Source: JBBDSH01 sp040905045
Lineage (GTDB): Bacteria > Pseudomonadota > Gammaproteobacteria > Eutrophobiales > Eutrophobiaceae
Length of the DNA stretch: 64,000 nucleotides
NCBI GenBank assembly: GCA_040905045.1
Contig: JBBDSH010000096.1
Coordinates: 1 to 64,000 of the forward strand
Direction of reading: 5' to 3'
Below are positions 18,403 through 27,389 of this stretch, piece after piece; position 1 is the first letter of the stretch; each line of letters starts with the position of its first letter. A program made the position numbers and the translations under genes. The notes under the pieces were generated by a model. That model was given only the letters and a program-made list of their open reading frames with translations, was not told the origin of the DNA and searched no databases.

Positions 18403-19296
18403 ATGTCTCAATTCTTTTCCGACACCCCCGCCGGTCTCATGGACGAACTGGAACGACAATTCCTGGACGCCGACCTTTTTTATGGCCACGGCACCGACAA
18501 CGCCCGCGACGAGGCGGCTTACCTGGTGTTGGGCGCCCTGCAGCTGCCTTTCGATGCCGATGAAGACGTACTCAATCAATCCCTGACGGATGAACAATGC
18601 GAACGCGTGCGTAACCTCGCGGCGGAACGCATTCAAACACGCTGGCCGGTCGCCTACCTGATCAACCAGGCCTGGTTCTGCGGCCTGCCGTTTTATGTGG
18701 ATGAGCGCGTGCTTATACCCCGTTCACCCATCGCCGAATTGATCGAGGAGCGATTCATTCCCTGGGCGGATGAAGAGAAGGTTACCCGGATTATGGATAT
18801 CGGCACCGGCAGCGGTTGTATCGCCGTCGCCTGCGCCCTGGCTTTCCCCGGCGCCCGTGTCGATGCTGTTGACGTCAGCGAGGAAGCATTGGCCGTGGCG
18901 AAGATCAATATCGAACAGCACGCTGTCGGCGACAGTGTCCGGGTCGTGCAATCGGACATATTCGAAAACCTGCCGGACGAACTCTACGATTTGATCGTCG
19001 CCAACCCGCCCTATGTGGATTTCGGGGAAATGCAGGATCTGCCGGAGGAATACCGTCACGAACCGGGCGAGGTGGCGCTCGCCGCCGGCAGCGACGGTCT
19101 GGATATAGTACGGCGTATCCTTGCCGGGGCGAGGCAACATCTCAACCCCGGCGGTATCCTGATCGTCGAAGTGGGCAACAGCCGTCAGGCTCTGGAACAT
19201 GCATTTCCCGATATGCCGTTTACCTGGCTGGAATTCGAGCGCGGCGGGCAGGGCGTGTTTCTGTTATCAGCCGAACAATTGGATCCTGTTCATTAA
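18403..19296 (+). CDS. prmB: Ribosomal protein L3 glutamine methyltransferase PrmB
   Basis: 297 residues. The N-terminal region has LFYGHGTDNARDEA, diagnostic of PrmB among the HemK-like enzymes. The SAM-binding motif IMDIGTGSGCIAVA is followed by the catalytic NPPY at about residue 200. PrmB methylates the side-chain amide of a glutamine in ribosomal protein L3. Length and motif order are normal. It is flanked on both sides by repeat blocks and is probably a single-gene transcript. Confidence 0.96.
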   Translation: MSQFFSDTPAGLMDELERQFLDADLFYGHGTDNARDEAAYLVLGALQLPFDADEDVLNQSLTDEQCERVRNLAAERIQTRWPVAYLINQAWFCGLPFYVDERVLIPRSPIAELIEERFIPWADEEKVTRIMDIGTGSGCIAVACALAFPGARVDAVDVSEEALAVAKINIEQHAVGDSVRVVQSDIFENLPDELYDLIVANPPYVDFGEMQDLPEEYRHEPGEVALAAGSDGLDIVRRILAGARQHLNPGGILIVEVGNSRQALEHAFPDMPFTWLEFERGGQGVFLLSAEQLDPVH

Positions 19297-19714
19297 TAAA
19301 GCCACAGAGGATCTCAACAGTTGTAGCCCGAATGCAGGCCGGAGAGCCTGTGCCGGCATGTAGTAAGCCGGTACCGGAATCCGGGTTACGGTCTTTTCCA
19401 GTGGCTTCTCGTGGTTATCGTGAACCATATGCTCCTGTTGGTTTCCCGGATTCCGCTTCGCTACATCCGGGCTACTGAGTTTTATAAGCCACAGAGGATC
19501 ACAGAGAAGCACAGAGTAAGATGAACTTCTGTTTTCTCGGTGTCCCTCTGTGATCCTCTGTGGCTTATAAAAATGCTGTTTAATAACCGGCGATGTCGGG
19601 CTATAGTACGGGAAAAGCCCGATTCCGGCGTCATTAATAAACATGGCAAGAAATCAATAATCGACCAAACCAGCTACCATTGCCCGGCTGTTCCGGGAAA
19701 CCAGAGGGGAATCC
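19297..19714. repeat. Repeat block with a perfect 26-bp-arm hairpin (family F) and family C copies
   Basis: Family C copies (TAGCCCGAATGCAGGCC...GAATCCGGGTTAC) occupy about 19322-19475. A family F element follows whose arms at 19491-19516 and 19546-19571 are perfect 26-base inverted copies (core CCACAGAGGATCACAGAG). The remaining ~140 bases before the next gene show no gene. Confidence 0.85.
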
Positions 19715-21448
19715 ATGAAGTTCGTTAAAAGCTGCGCCGTTTTTGTCCTGTTCTCAACCGTTTTCAATCTTCCAGTCTTCGCCGATACAACCTCGCCGGT
19801 AACGGATACCATGCTCCAGAACCCGGATCCCGGCGACTGGCTCATGTGGCGTCGTACCCTGAACAGCTGGGGCTACAGTCCGCTGGAACAGGTGAACCGC
19901 GATAATGTGGATCAACTGGCTCTGGTCTGGGCGCGGCCCCTGAGCGAGGGCATACAGGAAGGCACGCCGCTGGTACATGAAGGCATTATGTACATGCCCA
20001 ATCCACTCGATATCGTGCAGGCAATCCGGGCCGACACCGGCGACGTGCTCTGGCAATACCGGCGCAAACTGCCCGATGACCTCCGCGTTCCCTTTCCTTC
20101 CATCAACCGCAACATCGCCATCCATGGCAACCTGATCATCGACACCAGCGCCGATGATTACGTCTATGCACTGGACAAGGATGCCGGCAAGCTGGTGTGG
20201 GAGACGCAGATACTGGATTACCGCGAACACCCGGCCCAGCAGACCTCGGGTCCCATCATTGCGAACGGCAAGGTCATCAGCGGCCGCGGCTGCGAACCCA
20301 GGGGCGGGCCGGAATCGTGCGTCATCACCGCCCATGACGCCGAAACCGGTGAGGAACTCTGGCGCACGCCCACGATTGAGAAGCCGGGAGGAAAAAATGA
20401 CAGCTGGGGCGGTATTCCTTATGAAGAACGTCTGCATGTGGGCACCTGGCTGGTGCCTTCCTATGACCCGGAACTGAATCTGATCTATTTCGGTACTTCT
20501 GTTACATCTCCGGCGCCGAAATTCATGCTCGGCGGTAATGACAACAAATACCTGTATCACAATTCCACCCTGGCGCTGAACGCGGATACCGGCGGGATTG
20601 TCTGGTATTACCAGCATCTGGTGGATCACTGGGATCTGGATCACGCCTTCGAGCGCTTGCTTATCGACACGGTAGTGGCGCCGGATGAAGACGAGGTGAC
20701 CTGGATCAACCCGAACCTTAAGCCCGGTGAAAAACGTAAGGTGGTCACCGGTGTGCCCGGCAAGAACGGCGTGGTCTATACCCTGGATCGCAAGACCGGT
20801 GAATTCCTCTGGGCGCGCCCCACCATCTACCAGAATGTTCTTAAGGATATTGATACCGCCACTGGTGAGGCGATGGTAAATCCGGAAGTGCTCTTTCACG
20901 AGCAGGGAGATGTAAAGGATATCTGTCCCAGCGGTCATGGCGGCAAGAACTGGCCGGCGGGTTCCTACAGCCCGAAGACCGGTGCCATGTATATGCCCAT
21001 GCAGAATACCTGCAGCACCATTACCGTGGTGCCGGATGCATCGAGCGTCGAATCCGTTTATGGATTCAGTGCGCGGCCGATGATCGCGCCGGGGAAAAAG
21101 AATGTGGGTGCCATACATTCCATTTCCGTGGAGACCGGCAAGACACTGTGGAAATACGAGCAGCGTGCGGCGACCACGTCATTGCTGGCGACCGCCGGCG
21201 GACTGCTGTTCAGTGGTGACGTCAACGGCCGCTTCCGCGCCCACGATCAGAAGACCGGTAAAATAATATGGGAAGTCAATCTCGGTTCCCAGGTGACCGG
21301 TTATCCCGTTACCTACAGGGTGGGTGGCAGGCAGTATGTGGCCGTGAGCACCGGCTCCGCCTGGTCCACCAGCGGCCTGCTCGGCCTCACCCCGGAATTG
21401 CGTTCCAGTAATGCGAATATGCTTTTTGTTTTCGCCTTACCGCGCTGA
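19715..21448 (+). CDS. PQQ-dependent dehydrogenase, periplasmic
   Basis: 577 residues with a signal peptide (about 1-24, ending VFA) and an eight-bladed quinoprotein propeller. Repeated tryptophan-docking motifs of the type DTGDVLWQY, ETGEELWR and TGKTLWKYEQ are spread through it. The HWDLDH segment near residue 305 places the catalytic Asp and a second Asp two residues later. In XoxF-type enzymes that second Asp marks lanthanide rather than calcium binding. The vicinal Cys pair of classical methanol dehydrogenases is not visible; GCEPRGGPESC has separated cysteines. It probably oxidises an alcohol or aldehyde in the periplasm; the substrate is unknown. Electrons may pass to the cytochrome domain encoded downstream. 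Confidence 0.9.
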   Translation: MKFVKSCAVFVLFSTVFNLPVFADTTSPVTDTMLQNPDPGDWLMWRRTLNSWGYSPLEQVNRDNVDQLALVWARPLSEGIQEGTPLVHEGIMYMPNPLDIVQAIRADTGDVLWQYRRKLPDDLRVPFPSINRNIAIHGNLIIDTSADDYVYALDKDAGKLVWETQILDYREHPAQQTSGPIIANGKVISGRGCEPRGGPESCVITAHDAETGEELWRTPTIEKPGGKNDSWGGIPYEERLHVGTWLVPSYDPELNLIYFGTSVTSPAPKFMLGGNDNKYLYHNSTLALNADTGGIVWYYQHLVDHWDLDHAFERLLIDTVVAPDEDEVTWINPNLKPGEKRKVVTGVPGKNGVVYTLDRKTGEFLWARPTIYQNVLKDIDTATGEAMVNPEVLFHEQGDVKDICPSGHGGKNWPAGSYSPKTGAMYMPMQNTCSTITVVPDASSVESVYGFSARPMIAPGKKNVGAIHSISVETGKTLWKYEQRAATTSLLATAGGLLFSGDVNGRFRAHDQKTGKIIWEVNLGSQVTGYPVTYRVGGRQYVAVSTGSAWSTSGLLGLTPELRSSNANMLFVFALPR

Positions 21449-21465
21449 ATAATTGTTCACAGTTC

Positions 21466-21573
21466 GTGCACAGACCGGGAACATATAAGCAGACCGTATG
21501 CGGCAAGGATGCCGCATTCGAGCTACACGGATGTATTTACCGCGTGTCTGCGTTATGTTCCCGGTTTGTGCAC
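21466..21573. repeat. Nested inverted repeat between two PQQ dehydrogenase genes
   Basis: Outer arms at 21466-21494 and 21546-21573 are near-perfect inverted copies (core GACCGGGAACATA against TATGTTCCCGG). Inside is a perfect 8-bp hairpin ATGCGGCA (21498-21505) and TGCCGCAT (21510-21517) with loop AGGA. It could be a terminator or attenuator, a protein-binding cruciform, or a mobile palindromic element. Confidence 0.8.
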
Positions 21574-21625
21574 CGATTGATAACGGCTATATAGAGGCAA
21601 GCATGAATCCAATACAAACCGCGGA

Positions 21626-23785
21626 ATGATCATGAAAGCAATATATAAATTCGTACCAACAGTCTTGCTATTTGGATTGTCTGGCGTACCTCTGCAGTCG
21701 GCTGCACAAACCGGCCCGATTTATACTGACGCCCAGGCTAAGCAGGGCAAACAGGCCTATGATCGCAACTGCGCCGCCTGCCACGGTCCGGAACTGGACG
21801 GCGGGACACTGGGCCCGGCCCTGAAAGGGGAGACCTTCGAGGGCCGCTGGGCCGGCAAGTCCCTGGCCGATCTGTTCCATTACATCAAGAACAACATGCC
21901 GCCGACCAATCCAGGCAGTCTCAGTAATGGCGAGACAACCAACCTGCTGGCCTACATTCTCGGACATAACGATGTCGGCAGCGGCGATCAGCCATTGCCG
22001 AATACCTACGAAGGTCTGACTGGATTAAGAATGCCCGGTGACGCCCTGTCGGAACAGGAACGCATGCGTCTTGGACCCGGCGGCCCCGTCAGTCCCAATG
22101 CGCAAATGCCGGACTGGCCGACCCATGCCAATCCGCTGGAAGACTACACCTCCGTTACCGATGAGATGCTCAATAATCCGCCGGCGGAAACCTGGCCCAG
22201 CTGGCGCCGTTCCCTGGACGGCACGGGCTTCAGCCCGCTGGATGGGATCAACAGCGACAATGCCGGGCAATTGCAACTGGACTGGTCCATGACGCTGCCG
22301 CCGGGACCCAATGAATCGACGCCGCTGTATCACAACGGTGTATTGTTCGTGCACAGCTTCGGCGACAACGTCCAGGCGTTTGACGCCGTTACCGGCAATC
22401 AGCTCTGGCATTATCGCCGGCAACTGCCCGATGCCGCGCCGCCGACGTTCAAGAAATCCATTGCGCTTTATGGTGACAAGGTTTATTTCGGCACCTCCGA
22501 TCTCAATGTGGTAGCGCTGGACGCAAAAACCGGTTCGGTGATCTGGGATCGGCCGGTGGCGGAACTGGACAAGGGCTTTGACATTACCGGTGGCCCCCTT
22601 GTGGTCCGGGGCAGGGTCATGATCGGCATCGCCGGCACCGCCGGCGGACCGGGCGGCGGCTACATTGTCGCCCTGGATTCGGAAACCGGCAAGGAAGCCT
22701 GGCGTTTCTACAGTATTGCCCGGCCCGGCGAACACGGCGGCAATTCCTGGAACGATCTGCCTCTGGAAAAACGCACCGGCGGATCGGTCTGGGTGCCCGG
22801 CAGTTATGATGAGGAAACCAACCTGGCGTTTTTCGGCCCCGGGCCCACCTACGATACCGCGCCTTTGCGCGATCAGGCGGACAAGCCGGGTGTGAGTAAT
22901 GACGCCCTCTATACCAATGCCACCCTGGCCATCGATCCGGAGACGGGCGAGCTGGTCTGGTATTATCAGCACCTGGCCAACGATCAATGGGACATGGATT
23001 TCGCCTTTCAGCGGCACCCGCTCGATTTGACGGTGGACGGCGAGGAACGGCATGTCATTCTGACCGGCAACAAGGCGGGCGTTTACGACGCCCTGGACGC
23101 GGACACCGGTGAATACCTGTTTTCCTTCGATCTGGGTATCCAGAATTTCATTACCGACATCGATCCGGAAACGGGCGAGAAGACCGTGGACAGGAAACTG
23201 GTACCCGGTGGCGAGAACCTGGGCCGGACCCTGACCATCTGCCCCCATGCCGGCGGCGGCAAGAACTGGATACCCGATGCCGTCAATCCGCATACCAATA
23301 CAATATTCATTCCGCTGTCGGAAACCTGCATGGATCTGATCCCGGTGAACAAGGGCGAGACTGCACTTATGTCCGGCGGTTTCCGTTTTACCATCCGTGA
23401 AGTACCGGGCTCGGATGGCCGTTTCGGCCGCATACAGGCTGTCGATCTGACCACCGGGCAAACCGTCTGGCAGGCGCGTGAACGCCCGGCACCGTCCACC
23501 GGCATCCTGGCCACGGCGGGCAATCTTATTTTCGCCGGCTTCCTGGATCGATCCTTTGCCGCCTACGATCAGACTACCGGCGAACGCCTGTGGCATCGGG
23601 TATTGACCGATGTGCCCAGCGCCGCCCCGATTACTTATGCCATTGACGGCAAACAGTATGTGGCAGTGGTGGTCGGTTACGGCAGTCATTGGAGCGTCAC
23701 CGAGGCCATACTGACGCCGGAAATCACACTGCCGGTATCGCGCAGTTCGTCCATCTGGGTCTTTTCACTGCCGGATGGCGAGTAA
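21626..23785 (+). CDS. PQQ-dependent dehydrogenase with N-terminal cytochrome c domain
   Basis: 719 residues. A signal peptide (to about residue 27) is followed by a class I cytochrome c domain with the haem site CAACH (residues 49-53) and a NMPPTNPG distal-Met segment near 90. From ~175 onward there is a quinoprotein propeller with DWSMTLPPG, TGNQLWHYRR and TGQTVWQ blade motifs. QWDMDFA near residue 454 again shows the Asp-x-Asp pair. The domain order is reversed relative to classical quinohaemoprotein alcohol dehydrogenases, which carry the cytochrome at the C terminus. It is probably periplasmic, passing substrate electrons to its own haem. An internal second start at 21632 is also possible. 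Confidence 0.92.
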   Translation: MIMKAIYKFVPTVLLFGLSGVPLQSAAQTGPIYTDAQAKQGKQAYDRNCAACHGPELDGGTLGPALKGETFEGRWAGKSLADLFHYIKNNMPPTNPGSLSNGETTNLLAYILGHNDVGSGDQPLPNTYEGLTGLRMPGDALSEQERMRLGPGGPVSPNAQMPDWPTHANPLEDYTSVTDEMLNNPPAETWPSWRRSLDGTGFSPLDGINSDNAGQLQLDWSMTLPPGPNESTPLYHNGVLFVHSFGDNVQAFDAVTGNQLWHYRRQLPDAAPPTFKKSIALYGDKVYFGTSDLNVVALDAKTGSVIWDRPVAELDKGFDITGGPLVVRGRVMIGIAGTAGGPGGGYIVALDSETGKEAWRFYSIARPGEHGGNSWNDLPLEKRTGGSVWVPGSYDEETNLAFFGPGPTYDTAPLRDQADKPGVSNDALYTNATLAIDPETGELVWYYQHLANDQWDMDFAFQRHPLDLTVDGEERHVILTGNKAGVYDALDADTGEYLFSFDLGIQNFITDIDPETGEKTVDRKLVPGGENLGRTLTICPHAGGGKNWIPDAVNPHTNTIFIPLSETCMDLIPVNKGETALMSGGFRFTIREVPGSDGRFGRIQAVDLTTGQTVWQARERPAPSTGILATAGNLIFAGFLDRSFAAYDQTTGERLWHRVLTDVPSAAPITYAIDGKQYVAVVVGYGSHWSVTEAILTPEITLPVSRSSSIWVFSLPDGE

Positions 23786-24249
23786 GAAACCTGTAGCCCG
23801 GATGCAGCGAAGCGTAATCCGGGAAGAACGAATCATCGGATGCATTGAATCCCGGATTCCGGCCTTCATCCGGGCTACGGGGTGGTGATAGGCGGTAGCC
23901 CGGATGGAGCGTAGCGCAATCCGGGGAATATGTTCTCGGAATGAATCGCCTGAAAAATTCCGGATCTCGCAAAGATCGCCAAGAACGCCAAGAGAACAGA
24001 AGTTGATATATTGCTTTGCGATCTTTGCGCCCTTTGCGAGAGTTCAATAACCTTTCAACCCTGGCAAGAAAGCAGGGAAACACACGGCCATGGATCCACT
24101 TCAATATCCGCCACTGAGGATCACAGAGGAACACAGAGTATACGGATCCGTTTTTCTCTGTGATCTCTGTGCCCTCTGTGGCAAAGATCAAGTTTCGTTA
24201 TGCCAGTGAGTCATCTATAGTGATTGCAACCGGATGACCGATTCCGCCC
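23786..24249. repeat. Composite repeat block (families C, C, E, F)
   Basis: The gap holds two family C copies (about 23803-23930), a family E element (GATCTCGCAAAG at 23963-23974 opposed by CTTTGCGAGA at 24032-24041) and a family F element (about 24110-24181). No gene is supported. The soxC promoter must lie in the last ~60 bases or inside the repeats. Confidence 0.85.
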
Positions 24250-25599
24250 ATGACCGACAAGAATAACACCATCACGGAAGTACCCGCCGCCGGCAACGGC
24301 CTGCTGGACCGGCGCACGCTGCTGAAGCAGGGGCTGCGTTTCGGCGTCATCGCTTCTTCTTCCATGGCCGCTGCCGGTGCCGCAACCAAACAATTTGCGG
24401 ACTCCGTCGATGCGGCAAGACCACCCTGGATGCTGGAACCCGGTGCGGAATTCTCCCTCTACGGTTCTCCTTCACCCCATGAAAAACACGTGGCGCGTTT
24501 TGCCGCGCCCAACCGGATCATGCGCAACAGCGGCGCCGCCTTCACCCCCCTGCATTTGCTGGAAGGGACGATCACGCCGAGCGGCCTGCATTTCGAACGT
24601 CATCACAACGGCGTTCCCGCCATCGATCCGGAGCAGCATGAACTGCTGATTCACGGACTGGTGGATCGGCCGCTGTCCTTCAAAACGGAAGACCTGCTGC
24701 GTTATCCGTTGATATCGCGAACCTGTTTTATCGAATGCGGCGGCAACAGCACCGCCGGCTGGAACCGTACGCCGTCGCGCGGCCAGGCCGGTTATATCCA
24801 CGGGCTGGCTTCCAACTCGGAATGGACCGGTATTCCATTGGGCACGTTGCTGGAGGAGGCCGGCATCGTGCCAGAGGCGAAATGGCTGATCGCGGAAGGC
24901 GCCGACGCCTTCGCCATGCAGATCAGCATTCCCCTGGAAAAGGCCCTGGACGACGCCATGCTGGCCCTGTACCAGAACGGCGAGCGCCTGCGGCCGGAGA
25001 ACGGTTATCCCATGCGCCTGGTTCTGCCGGGCTGGGAAGGCGTGACCAATGTAAAATGGCTAAGGCGGCTGAAATTGACGCAAGAACCGGTCATGGCCCG
25101 CAACGAGACCGCCCGCTATACGGATCTGCTGCCGTCCGGGAAGGCCCGCCAGTTCTCCTTTATTATAGAGGCGAAATCCCTGATCACCTCGCCGTCGCCG
25201 GGTATGCTGCTGAAATCGGGGCCGGGCCTGTATCAGATCAGCGGTCTGGCCTGGAGCGGCAAGGGCCGCATCCGTCGGGTCGAGGTGTCCACCGACAGCG
25301 GTGCAAGCTGGGCGCAGGCGCAACTGCAGGAACCGGTGCTGCCGAAGGCGTTTACCCGCTTTCGTATTCCCTGGCGCTGGAACGGCGAGCCTGCGATTCT
25401 GAAAAGCCGTGCCGTGGACGAAACCGGTTACGTGCAGCCCGAGCGCAGTGCATTAATAAAGGAGTGCGGCCGGCACGGCTTTTATCATTACAACGCCATT
25501 GTAACCTGGAAAGTCAGTGAAACCGGATCGGTATCCCATATCTATGATGAAGATGAAAACAACGGCGGCGATATTTCTATTGATGCTGGCTGGGACTAG
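24250..25599 (+). CDS. soxC: Sulfane dehydrogenase molybdenum subunit SoxC
   Basis: 449 residues. An N-terminal twin-arginine signal (LLDRRTLLKQG then a hydrophobic stretch) marks Tat export to the periplasm. The body is a sulfite-oxidase-fold molybdopterin protein with SoxC hallmarks: SGLHFERHHNGVP, CFIECGGNS (Mo-ligand Cys163), LPGWEG, VKWLRRLKL, and a C-terminal dimer domain with WSGKGRIRRVEVS. SoxCD oxidises protein-bound sulfane sulfur during thiosulfate oxidation by the Sox system. The partner cytochrome overlaps its 3' end. No soxXYZAB genes are in the window, so either they lie elsewhere or this pair works alone. Confidence 0.92.
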   Translation: MTDKNNTITEVPAAGNGLLDRRTLLKQGLRFGVIASSSMAAAGAATKQFADSVDAARPPWMLEPGAEFSLYGSPSPHEKHVARFAAPNRIMRNSGAAFTPLHLLEGTITPSGLHFERHHNGVPAIDPEQHELLIHGLVDRPLSFKTEDLLRYPLISRTCFIECGGNSTAGWNRTPSRGQAGYIHGLASNSEWTGIPLGTLLEEAGIVPEAKWLIAEGADAFAMQISIPLEKALDDAMLALYQNGERLRPENGYPMRLVLPGWEGVTNVKWLRRLKLTQEPVMARNETARYTDLLPSGKARQFSFIIEAKSLITSPSPGMLLKSGPGLYQISGLAWSGKGRIRRVEVSTDSGASWAQAQLQEPVLPKAFTRFRIPWRWNGEPAILKSRAVDETGYVQPERSALIKECGRHGFYHYNAIVTWKVSETGSVSHIYDEDENNGGDISIDAGWD

Positions 25600-26074
25600 C
25601 GTTACCGGCGCCGATTTTCCCGAAGGCCCGGAACTGGGCGATCCCGCCGATGCGCAACGGATCGAGCATTGGGATCGATCCATCATGCCCGGCGGGCAAG
25701 GTCTTCCTTCGGGCAGCGGCGGTGTTGAGGAAGGACGCGCCGTTTACGAACAGTATTGCCAAGTCTGCCATGCGCCGGGCGGCGTGGGCGACAGCGGCGA
25801 TCAACTGGCCGGCGCACGCATGGATCTGACCAGCGACTGGCCGGAAAAAACCATCGGTAATTACTGGCCTTATGCAACGACCTTGTTTGATTTTATCCGC
25901 CGTTCCATGCCCATGACCGCGCCGCAGTCCCTGAGCAATGATGAGGTGTATGCCGTGACCGCCTATCTGTTGTATTTAAATGATATCATCGGGGAAAACG
26001 ATATTCTCGACGCCGAAACGCTGTCAAAGATTGAAATGCCGAACCGGGACGGCTTTATAGATAGTTACAAGTGA
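25544..26074 (+). CDS. soxD: SoxD-like cytochrome c subunit
   Basis: About 176 residues from the ATG at 25544, overlapping soxC by 56 bases; 25547 and 25553 are alternative starts. A signal peptide (KMKTTAAIFLLMLAGTSVTG) precedes a conserved stretch with DRSIMPGGQGLPSGSG. A single cytochrome c domain follows with CQVCH (Cys72, Cys75, His76 from the first start) and an RRSMPMTAPQSLS distal-Met region. It would accept electrons from SoxC. Classical SoxD has two haems and ~380 residues; this is a one-haem short form. Its TGA stop coincides with the first unit of a tandem GTGACAA repeat. Confidence 0.87.
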   Translation: MMKMKTTAAIFLLMLAGTSVTGADFPEGPELGDPADAQRIEHWDRSIMPGGQGLPSGSGGVEEGRAVYEQYCQVCHAPGGVGDSGDQLAGARMDLTSDWPEKTIGNYWPYATTLFDFIRRSMPMTAPQSLSNDEVYAVTAYLLYLNDIIGENDILDAETLSKIEMPNRDGFIDSYK

Positions 26075-26146
26075 CAAGTGACAAGTGACAAGTGACAAGG
26101 GGCAAGGGGCAAGGGGAAAGGGACAAGGGACAAGGGACAAGTAGCT
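26064..26146. repeat. Tandem GTGACAA / GGGGCAA / GGGACAA array
   Basis: About eleven 7-base units run head to tail directly from the soxD stop codon. The unit drifts from GTGACAA through GGGGCAA to GGGACAA. A sister array with GGCACAA/GGTACAA units follows metH at 18176-18218. Confidence 0.9.
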
Positions 26147-26194
26147 GGCCACGAATCATCATTAAAGGGCGCTTCTAAAAATCAAAATAAAACA

Positions 26195-27328
26195 ATGATC
26201 CTGAACATGATTTCTAAAAACCGGTTAAATAATGTCGTAACCTTGCATTTGTTTGCCGGGATATTATTCCTGTTGCCGTTGATTGTCACGGCGGAAAGCA
26301 CGACGCGGACCTATTACATTGCGGCGGAAGAAATCACCTGGAATTACACGTCATCCTGGCCCATGAATCCGATGACGGGCGGACTGTTTTCCGATGATGA
26401 AAAAAAATATCTCGAAGGTAATGGCCGGGATCGCATCGGTTACCGTTACCGCAAGGCGGTCTATCGCGAATATACCGATGAGAGTTTTGAAACCCTGAAG
26501 ACCCGCGGAAGTGAATGGGAACATCTCGGCCTGCTGGGACCGGTGATACGCGCAACGGTGGGTGACACCATACGAGTGGTTTTTAAAAACAAGCTCGAAA
26601 ACAGATCGGCAAGCATGCATCCCCACGGGCTGGAATACGCCAAAGAGTCGGAGGGCAGCACCTACGCCGACGGCACGGCGGGCGTGGACAGGCGCGATGA
26701 AAATATCGCGCCGGGTGCAACGCATACCTATACCTGGACGGTACCGCCCCGGTCCGGCCCGGGACCGGCCGATCCCGCCTCCGTGGCCTGGCTGTATCAT
26801 TCCAGTGTCAACGGAACGGCGGACATTCATGCCGGACTGGTGGGCCCGATTATTGTTACCCGCCGTTTCCAGGCCCGCGAAGACGGATCTCCGGCGGATG
26901 TGCAACGTGAGTTCGTGACTCTTTTTGCGGTGTTTGATGAAAACGACAGTTTCCTGGCCGAACGGAATCGTAATGAATTGGCGCCGCAATCCGATCCGGC
27001 GGATACGGCGTTCCGGCAAAGCAATCGCATGCATTCCATTAACGGCTATCTTTACGGCAATCTGCCCGGTCTGGACGTGAATGCCGGCGACTACGTGCGT
27101 TGGCATGTGCTGACGCCCGGTCACGGTACGGATATACATAGCCCCCACTGGCACGGCAACGGCGTCACCGCCTACGGCCGGCATACCGATACGGTATCCC
27201 TACCGCCCGGAAGCAGGCGCTCCGTCACCATGGAGGCGGATAATCCCGGTACCTGGTTGTTTCATTGCCGTGCTGGCGACCACGGCAGCAGGGGTATGTC
27301 GTCCGTGTTTCGGGTTACGGCGCCGTAA
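26195..27328 (+). CDS. Multicopper-oxidase-like protein with altered copper ligands
   Basis: 377 residues (the second ATG at 26210 may be the true start) with a hydrophobic N-terminal signal and two cupredoxin domains. The sequence resembles ceruloplasmin/hephaestin/factor V-type domains, e.g. HLGLLGPVIRATVGDT and HAGLVGPIIV. Ligand motifs are His142-Pro-His144, Tyr-His202-Ser-Ser204, His315-Ser-Pro-His318-Trp-His320, and His357-Cys358-Arg359 with His363 and Met368. The type 1 copper set (His315, Cys358, His363, Met368) looks complete. The second His of two of the four trinuclear HxH pairs is replaced, by Ser204 and Arg359. It may therefore be an electron-transfer or copper-binding protein rather than a true oxidase. 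It follows soxCD by 120 bases. Confidence 0.82.
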   Translation: MILNMISKNRLNNVVTLHLFAGILFLLPLIVTAESTTRTYYIAAEEITWNYTSSWPMNPMTGGLFSDDEKKYLEGNGRDRIGYRYRKAVYREYTDESFETLKTRGSEWEHLGLLGPVIRATVGDTIRVVFKNKLENRSASMHPHGLEYAKESEGSTYADGTAGVDRRDENIAPGATHTYTWTVPPRSGPGPADPASVAWLYHSSVNGTADIHAGLVGPIIVTRRFQAREDGSPADVQREFVTLFAVFDENDSFLAERNRNELAPQSDPADTAFRQSNRMHSINGYLYGNLPGLDVNAGDYVRWHVLTPGHGTDIHSPHWHGNGVTAYGRHTDTVSLPPGSRRSVTMEADNPGTWLFHCRAGDHGSRGMSSVFRVTAP

Positions 27329-27389
27329 ATCACCTTGCGGATTAAATCCGGGCGGCAGTCCATTCAATTAACCGTTAGAATACGTCCCC

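Noticed and set aside
26064..26146. Possible CRISPR-like array
   Set aside because: The units are 7 bases with no spacers; it is a simple tandem repeat.
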